Shown one piece after another: positions 25,876 through 35,314 of a stretch of 64,000 bases of DNA. The number at the start of each line of letters is the position of its first letter. The stretch's first letter is position 1. Source of the stretch: JANOAR01 sp031411235 (GTDB lineage: Bacteria; Verrucomicrobiota; Verrucomicrobiia; Verrucomicrobiales; Verrucomicrobiaceae); assembly GCA_031411235.1 (NCBI GenBank), contig JANOAR010000270.1:10037-74036 (forward strand). Reading direction: 5' to 3'. The notes beneath the pieces are model-generated. The model made no database searches. It had not been told where the DNA came from and saw only the letters and a list, made by a program, of their open reading frames with translations. The position numbers and the translations under genes are program-made.

Positions 25876-28458
25876 TCGCCCCTTCTCATGCGCCACGATG
25901 AGATCCACAAACGCCCGCAAGTACTTCGCGGCCTTGGCCTCGCCAACGCCACGAATTTTCATCCCTGCCTCCAGGTTCATCGGCTTCAGCCGCGTGAAAA
26001 ACTGCAATGTCTGATCCGGGAAAACCGTGTAGGCGGGCTTGCCTTCAGACTGCGAGAGGGTCAAACGCAGGCGCTTGAGTTTGGCAAAGAGCGCCTCATC
26101 AAAGCCTAGCTCTTGGCCGCTGAATCCCGAGTCCTTGGTGCTGTGACGCGCACTGTCTGTCAGCGGGCTGACGGTCTTCGTCGTTGAGGGCCAGCGCAGC
26201 CGCACGCCTTGGCCACTGCGCATGGCTTGGTCACCGTTTGGCGTCAGCGTGAGCAGCGGATATTCACCCCCGCTGATCTCGACAAGCTGCGCGCCTTCCA
26301 TCTCCTTGAAAAGCTGTTGCAGCACACTGCTGCCGATGTGTTTCAGCATTCCGTACGTCGTCAGTTGGTCGAGCTTGGCATCGAGTACTTCGCGGCTCTT
26401 ACTGCCTGTCAGCATCGCGATCACGCGGCCTTTGCCGAAGCGGCCTTCCCACTCGCCATCGGCGTTCTTGCGGCTCATCCTCGCCACACCGCTAAGGGCT
26501 TGGCGCATCATCATCACCTCGGCGGGCGTACCTTCGCGAGCACTTTCATGGCCACTGCCGCGACACATATCGCAGGTGCCGCAGGGCACGCTATCGGCTT
26601 CGCCAAAGTAGGCGAGAATGGCTTGCTGCCGACACTGCCGACTCTCGCAGAGCGCGATCATGGCCTTCAGCTTCGAGCGATCACGCTTGGCCTTCTCAGC
26701 CAAAGCAGCGCGATCTAGTTTGAGCTGATGCGCACCAACGGTGGGCTGCAACAGGCGCGTGCCGCGAATCCTCATGCCCTGGATGTCGAAGCGCTCAATG
26801 TAATGCGTGCGTGCCAGCAAACTCAGTGTGCTGCCCACGGCCATGCTGTTTTTCACGTTCGCAGTCTTGGCGATGTCATCGATGGACATCTTCACCTCGT
26901 GGCCTTGGTCGGCATATTTGCGCAGCGTGTTGTAGATGTCGCAGATGATCTCGTAGCTGGGGTTGTTGCCGTCGATGAAGAAGTCCTGAGTCTTGGTATC
27001 GGCGAAGTTGTAGAACAGTTCGCAGTACGAAGGCTCGCCATCGCGCCCCGCGCGGCCAGCTTCCTGGTAATAGGCTTCGACGCTGCCTGGGATGTCGAAG
27101 TGAGCGACGAAACGCACATCACTGCGGTCGATGCCCATGCCAAAGGCATTCGTCGCGATGGCCACGTCCTTGCGCTTGGAAATGAACTCATCCTGGGCAT
27201 AGGCGCGTGACTTTTCATCCAACCCACCGTGGTAGGCGATGGCTTTGATATTCCACTCCTGCATGAGGACGCTGACCTCATCGACGCGTTTGCGCGTGGC
27301 GCAGTAGATGATGCCCGTTTTATAGTCGGCGATCATGCGGCGCAGGCCCTTGTACTTCTCGTCGTGACTCGAGGTGTGGGTGATGTTGAGGCTGAGGTTG
27401 GGCCGCGAGAAGCCGCTGATATTTAGATAGGGATCGCGCAGGTTCAACGCGTTCTGAATGTCGCTGCGCACCTCCGCTGTGGCCGTCGCGGTGAGGGCAA
27501 CAACCTGCGGGCGACCCAGGGCATCCAGCGCCTCGTGCAGGCGCAGGTAGTCGGGGCGGAAATCATGCCCCCACTGGCTGAGGCAGTGCGCCTCATCGAC
27601 GGCAAAGAGCGCAATGTCGATGGTGCGCAGCGCATTGACAAAGGCATGACTGCGAAAGCGCTCGGGCGCGACATAGACGAGCTTCCAGTCGCCGCGTCTC
27701 ATGCCTTGGATGCGCTCGAACTGCTCATTCGGCGATAGCGTGCTGTTGATGACGGTGGCCGCGATGCCGCGATTTACCAGGGCATCGACTTGATCCTTCA
27801 TCAGCGCGATGAGCGGACTGACAACGATGGTGACGCCGTCCATGACCATCGCTGGCAATTGATAACACAAGCTCTTGCCACCGCCCGTCGGCATGATGAC
27901 CAAGGTATCGCGCCCGGCGAGGATGGCGCTGATGACCTCCTCCTGGCTGTCGAGGAATTTGCGAAAGCCAAAGTACTGTTCCAGCGCCTCCTCCGCGCTG
28001 TGGATGGTGGCGGTGATGGCTGGGCGCTCGCGGGGTTCAGCATGGCCAAAGTCGTTCCGAGGCTGGGGCGGCTGAGCAGTGGTGAAGTCGTCGTCGAAGT
28101 CTAGGGCGTTGTCAGGATGAGGCTCGTGCAAAGTATGGCGTGGGGCGGGGCGAGGTTGGTGGATCGTAGGCTGTGGTGTGGGGCGAGTAGCTGGGCGTTC
28201 ATAGCTAGCATCTCGACGGCTGTCATCTCGGCTCTGTGATGGACTTGGCTTCGACTTACTGGCCGTGGCGCTCATGCTTGAGCCCGTGTGAGTCGTTGCG
28301 ACTGCGCGAGTCTCACTGTGGTGAATCGGTGCATGGGAATCATCCTCGCGCATCATTTCCTCAGCAAATAAATCAGCCGCTACGCCGAGATCGAATTCGA
28401 GATTCAACTCGTCGTCGCAAGGCTCAGGGATGTCGATGTGGAGTAGCTCGTCCGGCAC
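25873..28458 (-). CDS. recQ: RecQ-family ATP-dependent DNA helicase with long N-terminal extension
   Basis: An 861-residue 3'-5' DNA helicase. The helicase core starts near 155 with [14 protein letters not shown]; Walker A is MPTGGGKS at 189-196, motif II is [20 protein letters not shown], and motif VI is [15 protein letters not shown]. Then come the RecQ-C zinc Cys cluster ([24 protein letters not shown], read as C-x20-C-x2-C pattern), a winged-helix part, and an HRDC-like end ([33 protein letters not shown]). Residues 1-150 are an unusual acidic then Pro/Ser/His-rich tract with no fold apparent; RecQ normally starts almost directly at the helicase core. A shorter start inside this tract cannot be excluded. 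Confidence 0.93.
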   Translation of the reverse strand: MPDELLHIDIPEPCDDELNLEFDLGVAADLFAEEMMREDDSHAPIHHSETRAVATTHTGSSMSATASKSKPSPSQSRDDSRRDASYERPATRPTPQPTIHQPRPAPRHTLHEPHPDNALDFDDDFTTAQPPQPRNDFGHAEPRERPAITATIHSAEEALEQYFGFRKFLDSQEEVISAILAGRDTLVIMPTGGGKSLCYQLPAMVMDGVTIVVSPLIALMKDQVDALVNRGIAATVINSTLSPNEQFERIQGMRRGDWKLVYVAPERFRSHAFVNALRTIDIALFAVDEAHCLSQWGHDFRPDYLRLHEALDALGRPQVVALTATATAEVRSDIQNALNLRDPYLNISGFSRPNLSLNITHTSSHDEKYKGLRRMIADYKTGIIYCATRKRVDEVSVLMQEWNIKAIAYHGGLDEKSRAYAQDEFISKRKDVAIATNAFGMGIDRSDVRFVAHFDIPGSVEAYYQEAGRAGRDGEPSYCELFYNFADTKTQDFFIDGNNPSYEIICDIYNTLRKYADQGHEVKMSIDDIAKTANVKNSMAVGSTLSLLARTHYIERFDIQGMRIRGTRLLQPTVGAHQLKLDRAALAEKAKRDRSKLKAMIALCESRQCRQQAILAYFGEADSVPCGTCDMCRGSGHESAREGTPAEVMMMRQALSGVARMSRKNADGEWEGRFGKGRVIAMLTGSKSREVLDAKLDQLTTYGMLKHIGSSVLQQLFKEMEGAQLVEISGGEYPLLTLTPNGDQAMRSGQGVRLRWPSTTKTVSPLTDSARHSTKDSGFSGQELGFDEALFAKLKRLRLTLSQSEGKPAYTVFPDQTLQFFTRLKPMNLEAGMKIRGVGEAKAAKYLRAFVDLIVAHEKGR

Positions 28459-28563
28459 AGTCTTGCATCATGGCGCGAATGTGCGCAGGCTCAAGCAACT
28501 CACTGAACACCGCGTGAAAACCAACGCAAAATTTAACCGCCAGACATCACTACCGAAACGACC

Positions 28564-30006
28564 TCACGCTTCGATCTTGGTATAAGGATTGCCCTCGTTC
28601 AAGTCGATGCGTTCGGGCCTGCCTTTGTGATGATAAACGAGGCGCGTGTGGTCGATACCCATCAAATGCAGGATGGTCGCGTGCAGATCGTGGACGTGCA
28701 GCTTATCCTCCACGGCACGCAGGCCCAAGTCATCGGTGGTGCCGATGGTGGTGCCTGCTTTCACGCCGCCACCAGCCATCCAGATGGTGAAGCCAGTGGG
28801 GTTGTGGTCGCGGCCATCGCCCTTTTCACTCATCGGCGTACGGCCAAATTCGCCACCCCAGATGACGAGGGTTTCATCCAGCAGACCACGCTCCTTCAGG
28901 TCTTGCAGCAGAGCGGCCACGGGCTTGTCCTGCTCGGCGCAGTACTTGGTGTGGTTCTCTTCCAGCTTGGCGTGGGCGTCCCACTTGCTGCCAGCGCCGT
29001 GGTAGAGCTGCACGAAGCGCACACCGCGCTCGACGAGACGGCGGGCGAGCAGGCAGTTGCGGCCCATCGTGGCGGTCACGGGATCGTCGATGCCGTAGAG
29101 CTTTTTGGTCGCCTCGGACTCATCTTTTAAATCCACCGCCTCAGGTGCCTGCGCTTGCATTTTAAAGGCCAACTCATAGGCCCGGATGCGGGCATCGAGT
29201 TCACTGTTGTCCTCGCGTCCCGAGCCGAAGTCACGGTTCAGTTTACCGAGGAAAGCGAGCTTGCTGCGCTGCCGCGATTCGGTGATGCCCTTGGGCGTGG
29301 CGAGATTGGCAATCGGCACAGCACCGCCTTCAAATTCAACCCCTTGGTAAGTCGCAGGCATGAAGCCTGCACCCCAGTTGCGCACGCCGTTGACGACTTG
29401 CGTCTCAGTGTCTTTGATGACGATAAAGGCAGGCAGGTTTTGGTTCTCAGTGCCCAGGCCATAGTTGACCCATGAGCCCAGCGAAGGGCGACCACCGAAG
29501 ATGCTGCCCGTGTTCATCTGGCAGACGCCACCGGCGTGGTTGATGCCATCGGAAACACAACTGCGGATGACGCATAATTCATCGGCCATCTTCGCCGTGT
29601 ATGGTAGCCAATCGCTTACCCACAGCCCACTCTGCCCGTGCTGTGCCCACTGGCGTTTGTCGGCCAGCAGCGGCGCACGCGACTCGCCCATCGCGGTGAT
29701 GACGGAGCCAAAGCTATCGGGCAACGACTGCCCTTCGAGTTTCCTCAGCAGTGGCTTGGGATCGAATAAATCAATCTGGCTGGGGCCACCTTCCATGAAC
29801 AAATAAATGACGCTCTTCGCCTTGCCCATGCGGTGCGCAATCTTAGCGGCCTGCGGGCTTGCAGGCGTGCCTGTGGCATCGCCAAAGGCAGCCATCAGCT
29901 TGTCTTCTCCAAGCAAAGCTGTGAGCGCGAGTGAGCCGAAACCAGCGCCGCCACGGCGCAGGAAGTCACGGCGATTGGTGAGGAGTTCGTGATGGGGAGT
30001 TGTCAT
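28564..30006 (-). CDS. DUF1501 protein with Tat-type signal
   Basis: 480 residues from the ATG at 30006. This start overlaps the TGA of the upstream gene as ATGA and gives a twin-arginine style N-terminus, TNRRDFLRRGGAGFGSL. DUF1501 landmarks follow: YLFMEGGPSQIDLFDPKP, HGQSGLWVSDWLPYTA, NHAGGVCQMNTGSIFGGRPSLGSW-type region (read near 140-165), ERGVRFVQLYHGAG, VIWGGEFGRTPMSEKGDGRDHNP and HDLHATILHLMGIDHTRL. The family has an alkaline-phosphatase/sulfatase-like fold and is nearly always paired with a PSCyt/DUF1549/DUF1553 gene in Planctomycetes and Verrucomicrobia. Its reaction is not established. The ATGA overlap shows translational coupling. Confidence 0.92.
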   Translation of the reverse strand: MTTPHHELLTNRRDFLRRGGAGFGSLALTALLGEDKLMAAFGDATGTPASPQAAKIAHRMGKAKSVIYLFMEGGPSQIDLFDPKPLLRKLEGQSLPDSFGSVITAMGESRAPLLADKRQWAQHGQSGLWVSDWLPYTAKMADELCVIRSCVSDGINHAGGVCQMNTGSIFGGRPSLGSWVNYGLGTENQNLPAFIVIKDTETQVVNGVRNWGAGFMPATYQGVEFEGGAVPIANLATPKGITESRQRSKLAFLGKLNRDFGSGREDNSELDARIRAYELAFKMQAQAPEAVDLKDESEATKKLYGIDDPVTATMGRNCLLARRLVERGVRFVQLYHGAGSKWDAHAKLEENHTKYCAEQDKPVAALLQDLKERGLLDETLVIWGGEFGRTPMSEKGDGRDHNPTGFTIWMAGGGVKAGTTIGTTDDLGLRAVEDKLHVHDLHATILHLMGIDHTRLVYHHKGRPERIDLNEGNPYTKIEA

Positions 30007-33000
30007 TGCAGGTAAAAAAATTCGTTCGAGTTGAAGAGCGCGTGGCAAAAATCTGCGACGGCTTCTTTGCTGGGATCGGCTGGGCGTTTGCCCTTGGTCA
30101 GCGAGGTGCTGGTTTCCCAAGACCAGGCTTGGGCGGGCAAGGCTTTCAGCATGGTGGCGGCGAGGTCGGCATTCACATCGGCGATGCAGGTGGCCTCGCT
30201 GGCACCTACCCAAGCCATCAGTTTTCCGCCCTCCAGCGAGCCATTGCGGATTGCCACACGGGCGATGGCACCGTCCCAGAGGCTACGCTTGTCCACATCA
30301 CGGCCACCGACATACAGGGCGCGCGTGGGATTGATGTAGCTGTCGCAGACCTGAGTATGCACCGTCGCGCTCTGCATGGGTGCAGAGGGATCGCTGAGGT
30401 CGCGAGCGTAGAAGGTGACGCTGCCGCCGAGTGTCTGGCCCTCGGGCGGATGGTTGTCGATGCTGGCCGCCACGTAGTAAGGTTTGTTCAAGGGAATACG
30501 CAGGCCGGAGGGCACGGCCTCGTAAAGCGGGCTGTCTTGGAAATCCTCGCCGCTGAGTTGCATGATGAGGTTGTTGGGCTTGTGCGCGGACTTCTCGCCC
30601 GTCACGCCAAAGGCCCAGCCAGCCTCGGTTTTGCTATTGTTCCAACGCGAGGCGATGGTGCGCACGGCGGCATCGGGATAAAGTGAGGTGAGGTAAACCA
30701 CGGCCTCCACGGCGAACTGCTCAGCCTCCAGTTTACCAGAGGTGCTGACGCGCAATTTTTCATTGCCCGTGCCGGGCTTTAGCATCAACGCCTTCGATGT
30801 TTTTGCCGCCGAGGTAGGGCCGAAGTAGGGGCTAGCGCTGGCCAGCGCGGGAGCAGGTGGTGGGGGCGGAGGGGCGTCGCGGAGGAGTTGCGCACGCTGA
30901 GCTTTCAAGAAACCTGTCGCTGCCCCCAGTTCATCGGCACTGGGAGCACGAGCGAAGGTTCGCTGGTAGGCGAGGCGTACCAGTTCGGCATCGTTTTTGG
31001 GCTTGCCAGTTAGTAACGAATTCGCCATGACGCGGGCGCGATCCAGAGGCCATTCGCCATTGATGAGCAGCAGGCTCTGTGTGGCTGTCGTCGTCGATTG
31101 CCTCTCGGGGATGCTCTGGAAGCCCGCAGGCATGTCCAAGCTGCTGAGGAAGTCGTCCACAGAGTTGCGTATTTTTTTGGTGTAAATGCTGCGCACGGGC
31201 TTGGTGCCTGCCTCGCCTTCGCCGCCCATGCGCGTGAGCAATTCACCACTCGCCGCGAGCACGGCATCCCGAGCTTGCTCGGCATCCAGACGACGCGGAG
31301 GGAAACGCCAGAGCAGGCGGTTTTCGGGGTCGGTGGTGAGTTGGCTAATCGCTAGAGGTTGACTCGATGGTGCGGCTTTTGAGGCTGCAATCGTAGCGCT
31401 CTGCCGATACGTTGCCGACATCACGATCATCTTTTGCAGCGGCTTGAAACGGCCACCGTTGCGCAGGAATTCGCCCGTCAACCAGTCGAGCAGTTCGGGG
31501 TGTGTGGGCTTCTCTCCTAGGTGGCCGAAGTCGCTGGCATTACCCGCGATGCCTTTGCCGAAATGGTACTGCCACACGCGGTTCACGATCACGCGCCATG
31601 TCACGGGGTTGTCTGGGTTGGTGAGCCAGTTGGCCAGCACCGTGCGCCGACCTGTGGTCGTAGCATTGCCGGAAGGCTCGGGGATTTTGGCATCGGTGGG
31701 GTCGAGGATGGTCAGGAAGCCGGGCTGCACTTGCACCTCGCCTAACTTGCGTGTTTTGAACTTCGTCGTCGCACCCACGGTGCCTGTTTCGCCGATCACA
31801 AAAGCCGGAAGCAAAGGCTCGGGCTTTAGGGTGTCGAATAGCTTCAACTGTTCCTTCGCCTCAGCCAGTTGCGAGAGCATGGGCTCCTTCAGCTTCTCGG
31901 GCTTGTAGCGCACGCGCTCATAGTCCATCTGCCGCAGAGCAAGCTGCACCACTTGCTCTTCCCAGGGCGTGCGGGCCGAGGGAGCCTTGGCAAACATGAC
32001 CTGGACTTCATCGGGGAATTTCTCGATAGCGCTCTTCTCTGCCTTGGCGATGCGCGGCTCGATGATATCATCAATCACGGCGAGTGGCTCCTTCGCGGCC
32101 TCTCGGTAGGCGGCCATTTTTGCCGCGTACTCACGCTGCTGCTCGGCACTCGCGAGCAGCTTGTTTTCCGGCCAGGTGATGTTGCCAAAGAAGGCCTGCA
32201 ACCGGTAATAATCCTTCTGTAAAATGGGATCAAACTTGTGGTCGTGGCAGTGCGCACACTGCACGCTCATGCCCAGGAAGACATCGGCGGTGACGTCGGT
32301 GACTTCGTTCAGAATATTCTGCCACTGTGTCTCGGCGTCGCGCTGGTTGTACTCATAGATGGTGTGGCGGAGGAAGCCCGTCGCCACGGTGACACTGGTG
32401 TCATCGGGTGCGATCTCGTCGCCTGCTAGCTGCTCGCGGACGAACTGCGCGTAAGGCTTGTCGTCGTTGAAGGAGCTGATCACATAATCGCGATACGGCC
32501 ACACATTGGGCCGATAGGCATCCTGACGGTAGCCTTCGCTCTCAGCGTAGCGCACGAGATCCAGCCAATGCTGTGCCCAACGCTCGCCGTAGCGAGGGGA
32601 GGCGAGGAGCCGATCGACAAGGCGCTCGTAGGCGGAGGGCGACTTTCCGTTTTCCGTTTTCCGTTTTCCGCTTTGGGACTCTGCGGCGCAGTCGGCGAGG
32701 AATTGTGTGACCTCGGCAGGTGATGGCGGCAGACCCGTGAGATCGAAGTAGAGGCGGCGGATCAACTCTGTGGGCGTGGCCTCGGGCGAGGGCTGCAATT
32801 GGTTCTCCATGAGCTTCTTTTGAACGAAGGCATCAATGGGATTGCGGACGCCATCACCAGCCGCCATCTGCACGCCGAAATCCTTGGTTTGCAAGGGTTT
32901 GAACGACCACCACTGACGATCCTCATCGGTGATCTGGCCTGGCTTGCGGCCCAGTTTAGCGCCAGCCACCTCGGCTTCGGGCCAAGGAGCACCGAGCGTG

Positions 33001-33350
33001 ATCCATTGCCGCAGTGTGGCGATGTCGGCCTCGGGGAGTTTGCCATCGGGCGGCATTTCCATCTCCTTATCAGTGTACAACACGGCGTGCATCAGCAGGG
33101 ACTTGTCGGGCTGGTGAGGCACCAGCCCAGGCCCCTGCTCGCCGCCCTGGAGGATGTAGGCGAGATTGTCTAAGCGCAGTCCACCCTTGTGTTTCTTCTC
33201 GCCGTGGCACTCCTGACAGTTCTTCACCAGTATGGGGCGCACCTTGTTTTCAAAGAACTTCAGTGCCTCGGGCGAAGCGGCAGCGCTGGCGATGGGCTGT
33301 GTGCTGAGCCACGCCAGGGCGAGTGCGGTGAGTTGTAGTTTGCCTATCAT
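30003..33350 (-). CDS. PSCyt1/DUF1549/DUF1553 protein with a C-terminal LamG-like domain
   Basis: About 1,115 residues from the ATG at 33350, which gives a signal peptide (MIGKLQLTALALAWLSTQPI). PSCyt1 haem motif CQECHGEKKHKGGLRLD near 45-61, then DUF1549 (LIRRLYFDLTGLPPSPAEV, YERLVDRLLASPRYGERWAQ), a second haem motif CAHCHDHKFDPI, then DUF1553 (RRTVLANWLTNPDNPVTWRV, NRVWQYHFGKGI, ENRLLWRFPPRRLDAEQARD). A concanavalin/LamG-like domain is inserted late (QFAVEAVVYLTSLYPDA, ALYVGGRDVDKRSLWDGAIARV), before the normal ending FCHALFNSNEFFYLQ. Such proteins are exported and tied to polysaccharide use by gene neighbourhood, but no reaction is proved. A short heptamer repeat interrupts the DUF1549 part. 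Confidence 0.92.
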   Translation of the reverse strand: MIGKLQLTALALAWLSTQPIASAAASPEALKFFENKVRPILVKNCQECHGEKKHKGGLRLDNLAYILQGGEQGPGLVPHQPDKSLLMHAVLYTDKEMEMPPDGKLPEADIATLRQWITLGAPWPEAEVAGAKLGRKPGQITDEDRQWWSFKPLQTKDFGVQMAAGDGVRNPIDAFVQKKLMENQLQPSPEATPTELIRRLYFDLTGLPPSPAEVTQFLADCAAESQSGKRKTENGKSPSAYERLVDRLLASPRYGERWAQHWLDLVRYAESEGYRQDAYRPNVWPYRDYVISSFNDDKPYAQFVREQLAGDEIAPDDTSVTVATGFLRHTIYEYNQRDAETQWQNILNEVTDVTADVFLGMSVQCAHCHDHKFDPILQKDYYRLQAFFGNITWPENKLLASAEQQREYAAKMAAYREAAKEPLAVIDDIIEPRIAKAEKSAIEKFPDEVQVMFAKAPSARTPWEEQVVQLALRQMDYERVRYKPEKLKEPMLSQLAEAKEQLKLFDTLKPEPLLPAFVIGETGTVGATTKFKTRKLGEVQVQPGFLTILDPTDAKIPEPSGNATTTGRRTVLANWLTNPDNPVTWRVIVNRVWQYHFGKGIAGNASDFGHLGEKPTHPELLDWLTGEFLRNGGRFKPLQKMIVMSATYRQSATIAASKAAPSSQPLAISQLTTDPENRLLWRFPPRRLDAEQARDAVLAASGELLTRMGGEGEAGTKPVRSIYTKKIRNSVDDFLSSLDMPAGFQSIPERQSTTTATQSLLLINGEWPLDRARVMANSLLTGKPKNDAELVRLAYQRTFARAPSADELGAATGFLKAQRAQLLRDAPPPPPPAPALASASPYFGPTSAAKTSKALMLKPGTGNEKLRVSTSGKLEAEQFAVEAVVYLTSLYPDAAVRTIASRWNNSKTEAGWAFGVTGEKSAHKPNNLIMQLSGEDFQDSPLYEAVPSGLRIPLNKPYYVAASIDNHPPEGQTLGGSVTFYARDLSDPSAPMQSATVHTQVCDSYINPTRALYVGGRDVDKRSLWDGAIARVAIRNGSLEGGKLMAWVGASEATCIADVNADLAATMLKALPAQAWSWETSTSLTKGKRPADPSKEAVADFCHALFNSNEFFYLQ
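32643..32670. repeat. Heptamer tandem repeat inside the PSCyt1 gene
   Basis: Three perfect TTTTCCG units at 32650-32670, preceded by one CTTTCCG at 32643-32649. On the coding strand it gives GKRKTENGKS, in a loop just before the conserved YERLVDRLL. A change by one 7-nt unit would shift the frame. Confidence 0.85.
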
Positions 33351-33485
33351 GAATGCGAATATAGTGGCCGATAATCTACTGTTTGGACAGGGCATTTCTC
33401 TCGCTGATACGCGCCTCGTTAAACATATCAATTTCTGAGTTTCGATTTCCTAGCTCCTCGAATAGTATCGCCATCTCCACCGACG

Positions 33486-34112
33486 ATGTCAGCCACCCCA
33501 TCCGATATGATGCCCCTCACCGCGCCTGCGGATGCCAGCGAAGTCAGCGACATTGACCTTGTGAAGCGTTCCCAGAATGGCGATTCTCGCGCCTTCGACA
33601 CTCTGGTGACGAAGTATCGGAGCCGTATTTATTCCATGTCCTACTCGCTCGTTCAGAACGAATCCGATGCCTGGGACATCGCGCAGGACAGCTTCATCAA
33701 GGCCTGGCGGGCGATCCCCAGCTTCAAGCTGGACTCCTCCTTTTACACCTGGCTCTACCGCATCGCCCACAACTGCGCCTACGACCAATTGCGCAAGCGC
33801 AAGCATACCCAAGCAGGTGAATTCGACGATAGCCGGGCGGATCATCATCCCGATCCCACGGCTGAAGCAGTGCCACACCATGAAATCCGCCCCGACCACG
33901 CGCTGAGCAATCGCGAGCTGCGCGGCAGAATCGCCCAAGCCATCAGCCAGCTCTCGGAGGATCACCGCACCGCCATCCTTTTAAAGGAAGTCGAAGGGCT
34001 CAAGTACCACGAAATCGCCGAAGCCATGAACAGCTCCATCGGCACCGTCATGTCGCGCCTCTTTTACGCGCGAAAGAAGCTGCAAGAGCTGCTCAAGGAC
34101 ACGCAGTACTAA
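33486..34112 (+). CDS. ECF (RpoE-type) RNA polymerase sigma factor
   Basis: A 208-residue sigma-70 family protein of the extracytoplasmic function class. Region 2 spans about 40-110: AFDTLVTKYRSRIYSMSYS, SDAWDIAQDSFIKAW and SSFYTWLYRIAHNCAYDQL, the core-binding and -10 recognition part. A polar linker follows, then region 4 with LSEDHRTAILLKEVEGLKYH and EIAEAMNSSIGTVMSRLFYA, the -35 binding helix-turn-helix. Length and order are normal. No anti-sigma gene lies next to it. It is divergent from the PSCyt1/DUF1501 operon across 135 bp, so it may control that operon, but no shared promoter motif could be proved. Confidence 0.93.
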   Translation: MSATPSDMMPLTAPADASEVSDIDLVKRSQNGDSRAFDTLVTKYRSRIYSMSYSLVQNESDAWDIAQDSFIKAWRAIPSFKLDSSFYTWLYRIAHNCAYDQLRKRKHTQAGEFDDSRADHHPDPTAEAVPHHEIRPDHALSNRELRGRIAQAISQLSEDHRTAILLKEVEGLKYHEIAEAMNSSIGTVMSRLFYARKKLQELLKDTQY

Positions 34113-34129
34113 GCCTCGTCGATGGCGAC

Positions 34130-34999
34130 TCACTCGCCCACCACGATTTTCGCCAGTTCAGCCGCCTTAGCCGCGAGCGGCTTCACCTCATCCAAGGTCA
34201 ATTCCTTGCCCTCGGGCACATCGACGAGGGGCATCAGATCCTGCAAGCCCTGGCGCAGCTTTATCACCAGCGGCTGCTCCTGCGCACTGGGGTGCAGGCT
34301 TTCGAGACTCATCAAATAATACTCCGCGATGTCCCGGCGAGCGAGGTTGCGGGTCTTCTCGGCATCGTAGTTCAGCAAGGCCGTTTTGGTGGAAATCTCA
34401 AAGGCACGCAGCCATCCCCCCAGGCTCACGAGGTGAGCAATATCCACATCACGCAGTTGCAGCATCTCGGCCTCCACATCGAACTGGGTCTTCGTCAGTT
34501 CTTCTCGCAGCACCTTCCAGTCACCCTTGATGCTATGCTCCAGCAGACTCTGGCTATGGCGATTCATTCGTGTGCCCGCGCCCAGCACCTTGGCGTGTTT
34601 GAGCAGCGCCCGCCCCACGGGCTCCATGTGTTCGATTTTCTCGCACTGCACGATGAGGAAACCATCAGCGATCAGCGCCCCCAAGCCCAGCGACACCGCG
34701 ATACGATCATTCGGCGTCTTGTCCGAAATAGGGCGTTGCAGCTTCTCATAGGGCAACGTGCCCAAGGTGCCAAGCAGCTCGAAGATGCGCTCAATGGAAG
34801 GCGTGGTGAACTGGTTCACACCGAACTCTTCGCGCAAGTGCTCGTCGCCCAGCAAGTCGTCCGGGATAATGGCCTTGCGCACCTCTTTGGCCTTCTCCTT
34901 CTCTGCCTTCTGGGCAAAAGCGGGCGGGCAAGCAACAAGGATGAGTGCCGCTACAACAAGCAGCCGACGGAGAGCAGAGGCAAAAGGAAAGGCGTTCAC
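34130..34999 (-). CDS. Exported protein, unknown function
   Basis: A 289-residue protein with a signal peptide (MNAFPFASALRRLLVVAALI, cleavage near PAFAQ). The mature part starts with a Lys/Glu-rich stretch and then looks almost wholly alpha-helical: IERIFELLGTLGTLPYEKL, then SLGLGALIADGFLIVQCEKI, then IAHLVSLGGWLRAFEIST, ending LAAKAAELAKIVVGE. No Cys/His cluster, catalytic motif or known family is apparent. It converges on the sigma factor gene (17 bp gap), so it is not its anti-sigma factor by position, and its helical periplasmic character gives no clue to its job. Confidence 0.72.
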   Translation of the reverse strand: MNAFPFASALRRLLVVAALILVACPPAFAQKAEKEKAKEVRKAIIPDDLLGDEHLREEFGVNQFTTPSIERIFELLGTLGTLPYEKLQRPISDKTPNDRIAVSLGLGALIADGFLIVQCEKIEHMEPVGRALLKHAKVLGAGTRMNRHSQSLLEHSIKGDWKVLREELTKTQFDVEAEMLQLRDVDIAHLVSLGGWLRAFEISTKTALLNYDAEKTRNLARRDIAEYYLMSLESLHPSAQEQPLVIKLRQGLQDLMPLVDVPEGKELTLDEVKPLAAKAAELAKIVVGE

Positions 35000-35187
35000 G
35001 ATAAGGCAAAGCTACGGGCATCGCGGGTGAATTTCCAGCGAGCATCTCATGTACCTTTGTCCGCTGCAATTGAAAGCCAGAAGTCTAGGCCCCTGCAAAA
35101 GCTGAACGAAGCCGCAAGGCTGTTTGCCACGAGAGACAAGGCGGGAAGTGGAGGGAATTTGAAAATATTGTTCCTGACCTGTAACTG

Positions 35188-35245
35188 GCGGCGGGAAACC
35201 CTGTAAAGCGGGTCGTAACGAGAATTACCACGCCGCGGGAGCCGC
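35188..35245 (+). promoter_or_regulatory. Candidate structured RNA leader of the giant GDSL gene
   Basis: The 315-bp gap 35000-35314 has no gene. Within it, GCGGCG (35188-35193) can pair with CGCCGC (35231-35236). Inside this stem ACCC/GGGT (35198-35201 with 35210-35213) and GTAA/TTAC (35215-35218 with 35225-35228) form two more arms, giving a three-way junction. GCGG/CCGC (35235-35238 with 35242-35245) is an alternative hairpin that would break the closing stem. It ends 69 nt before the ATG. I cannot match it to a known riboswitch class. Confidence 0.28.
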
Positions 35246-35314
35246 TCGTCTTGGAAAAAGCGAATGACTGACAGCATTTCCGAGTTATGGCCCAAATCAG
35301 ATTTTTTATATCAT

